Shown piece by piece: positions 13,010 through 17,722 of a stretch of DNA of 17,722 nucleotides (position 1 is the stretch's first letter; each line of letters starts with the position of its first letter). The notes below the pieces were generated by a model. It worked only from the letters and a program-made list of their open reading frames with translations, was not told the origin of the DNA and did not search any database. The position numbers and the translations under genes were made by a program. The DNA is from JAIBJP01 sp035639875 (GTDB taxonomy: Bacteria; Actinomycetota; Thermoleophilia; Gaiellales; Gaiellaceae), in assembly GCA_035639875.1 (NCBI GenBank), contig DASQXE010000202.1, forward strand, positions 1-17,722, read 5' to 3'.

Positions 13010-14259
13010 TCGCGAGCCGGAAGAGCCGGGCCCGGCCGCACCTCCGGCGTGACGCCGCGGACGAGCACGAGACCCGCCGCCGCCCCGAGCGCCGTGAGCC
13101 CCGCGGAAATACCCCAGACGGCGCGGGCACCGATCGCGTTGGTCAGCGGTCCGGCCAGGATCATGCCCGCGCCGAGGACGGCGTAGCCGGCGCTCATGAC
13201 GACTGTGAACGCGCGTCCACGCAGGCGATCGGGCGCGCCGCGCTGGACGAGGAGGGCATTCGTCACCACAGCGACACCGTTGCCGGCCCCCGCGGCGATG
13301 ACGACGAGTGCGGCGATCCAGACGTTCGGGGCGAGCGCGGCCGCACCGAAGCCCAGCGCCATGAGCCCGATGGAGACGCCGTACGGGACTGTGACGCCGC
13401 GCTGCGCGATCCAAGAACCGCCGAACAGGCTCCCAACAACAAGGCCGAGGCCGGTGGCGGCGACGAGTAGCCCGTAACCGAAATCTCCGGCCGAGAAGAC
13501 GTCCTTCGCCAGCACGACCTCGGAGACGTTGACGCCTGCGTTGGCGAGCATCACCACGCTCCACGCGACGAGCACCGTGAGCAGCGCCCGCGAGCGAACC
13601 GCCAGAGCCAGCCCCTCGACGAGGTCGCGCCAGGGGCCGCGACCGGGCTCGCGCTCGACTTCTTCGAAACGCTCCTTGATCCGGACGATCAGCAGCGCCG
13701 AGACGACGAAGCTGATCGCGTTCACGACGTAGGCGACGTCGGGACTCGTGGCCGCCACCAAGGCGCCGCCGACGAGCGCCCCGATCGTCCACGTCAGGTT
13801 GTCGGCGGTCTGGAGAATCCCGTTCGCCTGCGGGAGATCGCGATCGTCGACGAGGTTCGGCAGGCCTGCGTACACCGCCGGCCGAAAGAGGCTCGTGGCG
13901 ATGCCCGCCGCGAAGGCGAGGACGACGATCTGGAGCGCGCTCGTGGTGAACGCCAGCGCGAAGAAGACCCCTGCGCGCGCTGCGTCCGCCAGCACCAGGA
14001 TCCAGCGGCGCGAGACGCGGTCGATCAGCCGCCCCGCGAAGAACCCGATGACGACGATCGGAAGGAACTCGACGATCAGGAGTGCACTGACCCAGTTCGC
14101 GTCGTTCGTGCGGTCGAAGACGTCGACGACGAGCGCGACGAACGCGAGCCAGGTTCCGATGCTCGAGGCAAGCGTTGCGAAGAAGAGCAAGCGGAAGCCA
14201 GGAGCGCGCCGCAAAAGCTCCAGCCGAGCCCCCTCGAGGCCCAACCTCACGGTCCGCAC
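13006..14259 (-). CDS. MFS transporter (MFS_3/EntS-like)
   Basis: A protein of 417 residues with 12 predicted membrane segments. The N-terminus PGFRLLFFATLASSIGTWLAFVALVVDVFDRT and the loop GRLIDRVSRRWILVLAD are typical of the MFS_3 group, as is SLFRPAVYAGLPNLVDDRDLPQANG after helix 4. A charged central loop (KERFEEVEREPGRGPWRD) separates the two halves. Members export enterobactin, macrolides or other compounds; many are annotated only as permeases, and the substrate here is unknown. The start is GTG at 14259 with AGGGTGG about 5 bases upstream. The hisC-like gene ends 31 bp before it, and its own stop overlaps the start of the meaB-type gene, so it is an internal gene of a four-gene operon. 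Confidence 0.88.
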   Translation of the reverse strand: MRTVRLGLEGARLELLRRAPGFRLLFFATLASSIGTWLAFVALVVDVFDRTNDANWVSALLIVEFLPIVVIGFFAGRLIDRVSRRWILVLADAARAGVFFALAFTTSALQIVVLAFAAGIATSLFRPAVYAGLPNLVDDRDLPQANGILQTADNLTWTIGALVGGALVAATSPDVAYVVNAISFVVSALLIVRIKERFEEVEREPGRGPWRDLVEGLALAVRSRALLTVLVAWSVVMLANAGVNVSEVVLAKDVFSAGDFGYGLLVAATGLGLVVGSLFGGSWIAQRGVTVPYGVSIGLMALGFGAAALAPNVWIAALVVIAAGAGNGVAVVTNALLVQRGAPDRLRGRAFTVVMSAGYAVLGAGMILAGPLTNAIGARAVWGISAGLTALGAAAGLVLVRGVTPEVRPGPALPARD

Positions 14260-14290
14260 CGTACCACCCTGTTCGTGTGGGGATAAGCCC

Positions 14291-15409
14291 TCAAAGGGCG
14301 GTTTTCGCGCTTTCGAGCACGCGCTCGAGCGCCGCCGCGAAGAACTCGTTCTCGTCTCGGGTCCCGACCGTGATGCGGATTGCTCCCGGCGCTCCGAAGG
14401 GGCCGAGCGGTCGAACGATGACGCCTTCTCGGAGCAGTGCGTCGAACACCGGCCGGGCGTCCTCGCCCACCTCTGCGAAGACGAAGTTCGCCACCGCGGG
14501 CGAGGCTACGAGGAGGCCGAGGCGAGCACAGGCTTCCCCGAGCTGCGCGCGTCCCTCGGCCGTCAGGCGCCGGCGGCGCGCGATCTCCTCCTCGTTGCCC
14601 AGGCTCGCAAGGGCGGCGTCCTGCGCCGTCTGATTGATGTCGAACGCGTTTCGCACCTTGCCGATCGCCTCGACGACGTCCGCCGGCCCGATTCCATAGC
14701 CGACTCTGAGGCCGGCGAGCCCGTAGATCTTCGAAAACGTCCGCAGGACGAGGACGCGGCTCCCGCGCTTGAAGTACTCCTCGATCCCGTCGGGGTAGTC
14801 CGGCTCCTCCACGTACTCGAAGTAGGCCTCGTCGAGCACGGTGAGGACGTGCTCCGGGACGCGCTCGAAGAACCGGCCGACGGCGGCGCGCGAGCTCATC
14901 GTCCCCGTTGGGTTGTTCGGATTGCAGAGGTAGGCGATTTTCGTGCGCGGACCGATTTCCCCGAGGATGCGTTCGACGTCGTACCGGTAGTCTGCGAGCG
15001 GAATGCGTCTGGGCTCGGCTCCCAGCTTCAGCGCGTCGAGGACGTAGCTCGGGAACGACGGCCAGCCGCAGACGATGTCGTCCCCCGGATCGAGCACGGC
15101 CAGGGACAGATACATGACGACGGCGTCGGCGCCGGCCGCGATCGCCACGTTCTCGAAGTCGACCCCGTGCTTCTCCGCCAGCGCCGTGCGGAGCCGGTAC
15201 GCGCCCCCGTCGGGGTACCGGTTTAGCTCGGGAGCGCCGCGCGCGATCGCCTCGAGCGCCTCGGGAAAGGGCCCGAACTGGCCCTCGTTCGAGGCCAGCT
15301 TGACGACGCGCGCAAGCCCGAGCTCCCGTTGCACCTCCTCCACGGGCTTGCCCGGTTCGTACGGCACGAGGGCCCCGATGGCAGGTCGAAACAAGGGCTC
15401 GTCGGCCAT
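14291..15409 (-). CDS. hisC: histidinol-phosphate aminotransferase family protein
   Basis: A 372-residue fold-type I PLP aminotransferase. Visible features are KLASNEGQFGPFPEAL (37-52, the HisC N-terminal signature), NRYPDGGAYRLR (63-74), the substrate/PLP residues Asn166 in CNPNNPTGT and Asp193 in LDEAYFEY, the Schiff-base Lys227 in TFSKIYGLAGLRVGYG, and RITVGTRDENEFF near the end. It would catalyse transfer between histidinol phosphate and 2-oxoglutarate in histidine synthesis. Closely related enzymes act on phenylalanine or tyrosine, and this copy is not in a his operon, so an aromatic or broad aminotransferase is a real alternative. It is the first gene of the operon hisC, MFS, meaB, ilvA. 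Its start is only 18 bp from the divergent LON-domain gene. Confidence 0.85.
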   Translation of the reverse strand: MADEPLFRPAIGALVPYEPGKPVEEVQRELGLARVVKLASNEGQFGPFPEALEAIARGAPELNRYPDGGAYRLRTALAEKHGVDFENVAIAAGADAVVMYLSLAVLDPGDDIVCGWPSFPSYVLDALKLGAEPRRIPLADYRYDVERILGEIGPRTKIAYLCNPNNPTGTMSSRAAVGRFFERVPEHVLTVLDEAYFEYVEEPDYPDGIEEYFKRGSRVLVLRTFSKIYGLAGLRVGYGIGPADVVEAIGKVRNAFDINQTAQDAALASLGNEEEIARRRRLTAEGRAQLGEACARLGLLVASPAVANFVFAEVGEDARPVFDALLREGVIVRPLGPFGAPGAIRITVGTRDENEFFAAALERVLESAKTAL

Positions 15410-15413
15410 CGCC

Positions 15414-15419
15414 TAATCT
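15414..15419 (+). promoter_or_regulatory. candidate -10 box giving a leaderless LON-domain transcript
   Basis: TAATCT fits the actinobacterial TANNNT form. Eight bases separate it from the GTG at 15428, which places the expected transcription start at the start codon. No Shine-Dalgarno sequence is present between them. A clear -35 element is not seen. The box lies in the 18-bp space shared with hisC, whose own promoter must lie inside or beyond the LON-domain gene's start. Confidence 0.4.
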
Positions 15420-15427
15420 TTTCAGTT

Positions 15428-16039
15428 GTGAGTGAGATCGGTCTCTTCCCACTGAACCTCGTCCTCCTGCCCGGCGAGCAGGCGCCGCTGCACGTCTTCG
15501 AGCCCCGCTACAAGGAGCTCATCGGGGAGTGTCTAGAGGACAACGAGGAGTTCGGGCTCGTGCTCGCGGACGAGGAGGGGATTCGCGACGTGGGCACACG
15601 GGCCGGCGTGATCGAGGTCCTCGAGCGCTTCGACGACGGACGCCTCAACGTCGTGATCGAAGGTCGCGAGCGCTTCCAACTCGTCGAGCTGACCGAGGGT
15701 CGCTCCTTCCAGACCGCGGAGATCGTCGACGTCGACGACGACGGCGAGGAGCCGACCGAGGAGGAGCTGGAGCAGTGCCTCGTCGCCTATGACCGGGTCG
15801 TCAAGGCGGCCGAGGCCGACCTCGAAGATCTCGACCTCGACGCCGACTCGATCGCCTTCCAGATCGCTGCGCGGGTGGATTTCGGCACCGAGGTCAAGCA
15901 GGGCTTGCTCGAGCTCCGCTCCGAGCGCGAGCGCGTGCTCCGACTCGCGCCGATGCTCGACCAGGCCGCCGACGCCGTCCGCCGCGACCGCGAGATCCGC
16001 GAGCGGGCCTCCGGCAACGGCCGCGTCGAGCCTCTGTAG
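15428..16039 (+). CDS. LON substrate-binding-domain protein, no protease domain
   Basis: A 203-residue protein from GTG 15428; conservation begins at once with SEIGLFPLNLVLLPGEQAPLHVFEPRYKELI, the standard LON (PUA-like) N-terminal pattern. GIRDVGTRAGVIEVLERFDDGRLNVVIEGRERFQLVEL (residues about 51-88) completes the beta domain, and the rest is helical, with an acidic stretch (DVDDDGEEPTEEELEQ). There is no AAA+ or Ser-Lys protease domain, so it is the stand-alone LON-domain type found widely in bacteria; its role is not established. It may bind unfolded or specific protein segments. Divergent from hisC and convergent with the 114-aa gene, with a 55-bp gap that holds only a weak CGGC-CTAA-GCCG hairpin. 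Confidence 0.9.
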   Translation: MSEIGLFPLNLVLLPGEQAPLHVFEPRYKELIGECLEDNEEFGLVLADEEGIRDVGTRAGVIEVLERFDDGRLNVVIEGRERFQLVELTEGRSFQTAEIVDVDDDGEEPTEEELEQCLVAYDRVVKAAEADLEDLDLDADSIAFQIAARVDFGTEVKQGLLELRSERERVLRLAPMLDQAADAVRRDREIRERASGNGRVEPL

Positions 16040-16094
16040 CGACCCTGGACGGCGGCCTAAGCCGACCACGGCCGGGCGCGGAACGGCACGCTCC

Positions 16095-16439
16095 CTACGT
16101 CCTCTTGATCCCGTGCACCGGCCGCCCGGCGGCCTCCCAAGCGTAATACGAGGCGCTCGGGCCGAACGAGGTTTCATACGTGACCACACGCGGATTGCGT
16201 CCGACTTCCTTCGCGCGCTGGGCGTGGCGCAGGAGATTCGGGTCGTCTCGGTTCTCCCACACGAGGATCAGGTGCACGGCGGTCATGAACATGGCCACAA
16301 AGGGGCAGCCGTCGGCCGGGCATGGAAAAGGATCCGTAGCGACACAGAACCAGCCCGAATGGTCGGCGTCCGGCTCGTCCGTCCACAGCTCCTCTTCCTG
16401 CTCGAGCTCGATCCGCTCATAGACACCGGGTTCGGACAT
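16095..16439 (-). CDS. hypothetical protein with possible Cys/His metal site, 114 aa
   Basis: A 114-residue protein from the ATG at 16439, which shares a base with the TGA of the GNAT gene (TGATG). Acidic N-terminus (ELEQEEELWTDEPDADH), then WFCVATDPFPCPADGCPFVAMFMTAVHLILVWENRDD. Cys40 and Cys45, with His56 and His72, form a C-x4-C-x10-H-x15-H pattern that could hold zinc, though this spacing is not one I can assign to a named finger. The C-terminal part (VVTYETSFGPSASYYAWEAAGRPVHGI) looks globular. No membrane segment or signal peptide. The family is not recognised. Translational coupling to GNAT supports a real gene and joint function. Confidence 0.7.
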   Translation of the reverse strand: MSEPGVYERIELEQEEELWTDEPDADHSGWFCVATDPFPCPADGCPFVAMFMTAVHLILVWENRDDPNLLRHAQRAKEVGRNPRVVTYETSFGPSASYYAWEAAGRPVHGIKRT

Positions 16440-16942
16440 CAACCGAGTTCCTTGGCCATGAGTACGGCGTCCACGAACTCTGTCCCACGCCGGTAATGGC
16501 TCCGGCGAAACCCTTCCCGCCGGTAGCCGAGCTGCTCGTAGAGAGCGATCGCCGGCCCGTTATGCGGAAAGACGTGCAACTCGAGCTTGCGGATGCCGGA
16601 CGCGCGCGCCCACTCCTCGGCCGCTGCCATGAGCGCCGTGCCGGCGCCGTGGCGACGGTGGTCGCGGGCGACCATCAGGCCGAGATCCGCGACGTGCTCG
16701 CTCGCAGGGTGCGGATCGCGCGCGACGGAGAGCCGGCCGACGATGGAGCCGTTCGATTCGGCGACGAACACGGCCGCGTGCGGGTGGCGGCGAAGCGAGC
16801 GCAGGTACCGTCGCTCCTCCCCCACGCTCCGCCAGTCGCCGCCGGTGATCAACCATCCCTCCTCCTCGGAGCCGACCTCGCGCGCCAGCTCGACGAGACG
16901 GGCCGCATCACCGGGTTCGGCCGCTCTGATGGTGAACGTCAC
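16439..16942 (-). CDS. GNAT family N-acetyltransferase
   Basis: A 167-residue single-domain GNAT protein. TIRAAEPGDAARLVELARE opens the domain. The acetyl-CoA pyrophosphate loop is RRHGAGTAL (96-104), within DLGLMVARDHRRHGAGTALMAAAEEWA, and NGPAIALYEQLGYRREG (128-144) is the typical motif B. It resembles the RimI/PhnO-like group that acts on small amines or protein N-termini; the acceptor is unknown. The GTG start at 16942 overlaps the TGA of the gamma-glutamyltransferase gene (GTGA), and its own stop overlaps the next start, so the three genes are co-translated. A role in modifying amino acids or peptides released by the transferase is possible but unproven. Confidence 0.9.
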   Translation of the reverse strand: MTFTIRAAEPGDAARLVELAREVGSEEEGWLITGGDWRSVGEERRYLRSLRRHPHAAVFVAESNGSIVGRLSVARDPHPASEHVADLGLMVARDHRRHGAGTALMAAAEEWARASGIRKLELHVFPHNGPAIALYEQLGYRREGFRRSHYRRGTEFVDAVLMAKELG

Positions 16943-17722
16943 TGCACGACCACGCCAGCGCCGCCGCGGCGTGGATCGCCGGCTGCCTCGAGCCGGCCGT
17001 CCGGGCCGAGGGCCACGGCCGACGCGCCGCCGAAGTACAGGTTGCGCTCGGCCCAGCGGACGACGTCGTAGCCACGCTCCTCCAGCTCGTCCGCGACGCC
17101 CGGGTCAATCCCGCCTTCGAGGTTCAGCTCATCGCCCTCGAGGTGGACGCGCGGGGCGGCGATCGCCTCTTCGACGCCGAGCCCGTGGGCCACGACGTTG
17201 GTGACGATCTGGAGGATGGCCGCGCGCAGCCGGATGGAGCCGGCGCTCCCGACCACGAGGCGCGGCCGCCCCTGCGCGAGCACGACGGACGGGGCCATCA
17301 TGCTTGTCAGCCGCCGACCCGGGACGGCGCCTCGACCGCTGACGTTGAGGTCGGTCTCGCCGAGCATGTTGTTCATGTGAATGCCTGTTCCAGGCACGAC
17401 GACGCCGGAGCCGCACCCCGTCGAGGCGGACAGCGAGGCCGCATTCCCGCGCGCGTCTACTGCCGAAATGTGCGTCGTCGAAGGTGCGCCGGCCGGCTCC
17501 CGCGCGGCCGCCGGCCCCCCCACGCGAGCGCGGCTGGCGGCCGCCACAATCGACGGCTCGTCGAGGAGGCGCGCCGCCAAGCCTCCGCGGTAGAGGCCCG
17601 ACAGGAAATCCCCGCCGCGGGCGAGCGTCGCCTCGCGCATGACCTCGGCGAGGGAGGCCACGGCCTCCACGCTCCCGGGCGGCCCGGGAGAGCCCAGGCG
17701 GTCGAGGACGCGGAGCGCGAAG
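16939..17722 (-). CDS. ggt: gamma-glutamyltransferase, C-terminal part (5' end beyond window)
   Basis: The frame is open to the right edge, so the N-terminal half of the proenzyme is missing. The nucleophilic Thr at which the precursor self-cleaves is the first Thr of STTHISAVDARGNAASLS. Downstream are the expected small-subunit motifs: GIHMNNMLGETDLN, PGRRLTSMMAPSVVL, and the substrate loop GSAGSIRLRAAILQ, which corresponds to GSGGS/GSPGGSR in other members. The enzyme transfers or hydrolyses gamma-glutamyl groups, for example from glutathione or mycothiol-type thiols. Whether it is secreted cannot be judged without the N-terminus. The frame continues without break through the GTG at 17670, so that codon is internal. 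It heads the coupled ggt, GNAT, 114-aa set. Confidence 0.92.
   Translation of the reverse strand, partial: FALRVLDRLGSPGPPGSVEAVASLAEVMREATLARGGDFLSGLYRGGLAARLLDEPSIVAAASRARVGGPAAAREPAGAPSTTHISAVDARGNAASLSASTGCGSGVVVPGTGIHMNNMLGETDLNVSGRGAVPGRRLTSMMAPSVVLAQGRPRLVVGSAGSIRLRAAILQIVTNVVAHGLGVEEAIAAPRVHLEGDELNLEGGIDPGVADELEERGYDVVRWAERNLYFGGASAVALGPDGRLEAAGDPRRGGAGVVVQ

Noticed and set aside
13010..13792. Upstream extension of the meaB frame
   Set aside because: It is an Arg-rich shadow of the MFS gene; TTG at 13009 with the TTGA overlap gives the normal MeaB length.
16040..16094. Weak hairpin (CGGC-CTAA-GCCG) between the convergent LON-domain and 114-aa genes
   Set aside because: Only 4-bp arms and no T-run; too weak to call a terminator, although one would be expected here.

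Overview
This window is a stretch of a high-GC bacterial chromosome with very tightly packed genes. The gene set (DUF3052, DUF4242, an intracellular subtilase, a MeaB-type GTPase, GTG and TTG starts, and signs of leaderless transcripts) points to an actinobacterium, perhaps of the Thermoleophilia/Gaiellales type. That placement is inference from gene content and composition. I see no rRNA, tRNA, CRISPR array, insertion sequence, prophage or integrase, so this reads as core chromosome with many poorly described small genes.

Layout, left third (1-5910). The last codons of pdxH run into a convergent MFS transporter that carries a fused C-terminal cyclic-nucleotide-binding domain. Next is a compact unit on the + strand: a 27-bp near-perfect dyad, a strong ribosome site, a 53-residue very acidic protein with an internal DVEGH/DVEAH repeat, and a GC-rich hairpin. 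Facing it on the - strand is a subtilase of intracellular type whose stop overlaps the start of a GAF-domain protein (ATGA). A divergent DJ-1/PfpI gene follows. Then comes a - strand operon of a 70-residue unknown, a fosmidomycin-resistance-like MFS exporter and an SCP2-domain protein.

Middle (5911-10845). A leucyl aminopeptidase and an acyl-CoA dehydrogenase are translationally coupled on the + strand. They are followed by a DUF4242 protein and a DUF72 (YecE-like) protein. The DUF72 gene converges on, and overlaps by 49 bp, a - strand pair (97-residue unknown, then DUF3052). A divergent 62-residue small protein sits next to that pair.

Right third (10846-17722). A four-gene - strand operon reads hisC-like aminotransferase, MFS transporter, meaB-type GTPase, ilvA-type threonine deaminase, with several overlapping junctions. 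The meaB-ilvA pair makes metabolic sense: threonine gives 2-oxobutyrate, then propionyl-CoA, then methylmalonyl-CoA, whose B12-dependent mutase is protected by MeaB. A LON-domain protein diverges from hisC with only 18 bp between start codons. Last is a - strand operon of a truncated gamma-glutamyltransferase gene (running off the right edge), a GNAT acetyltransferase and a 114-residue unknown.

The observations I find most worth checking are the subtilase-GAF unit facing the small acidic repeat protein with its dyad, the MFS-cNMP fusion, and the MeaB protein whose guanine-specificity motif reads NKSH rather than NKxD. None of these amounts to proof of a new system.
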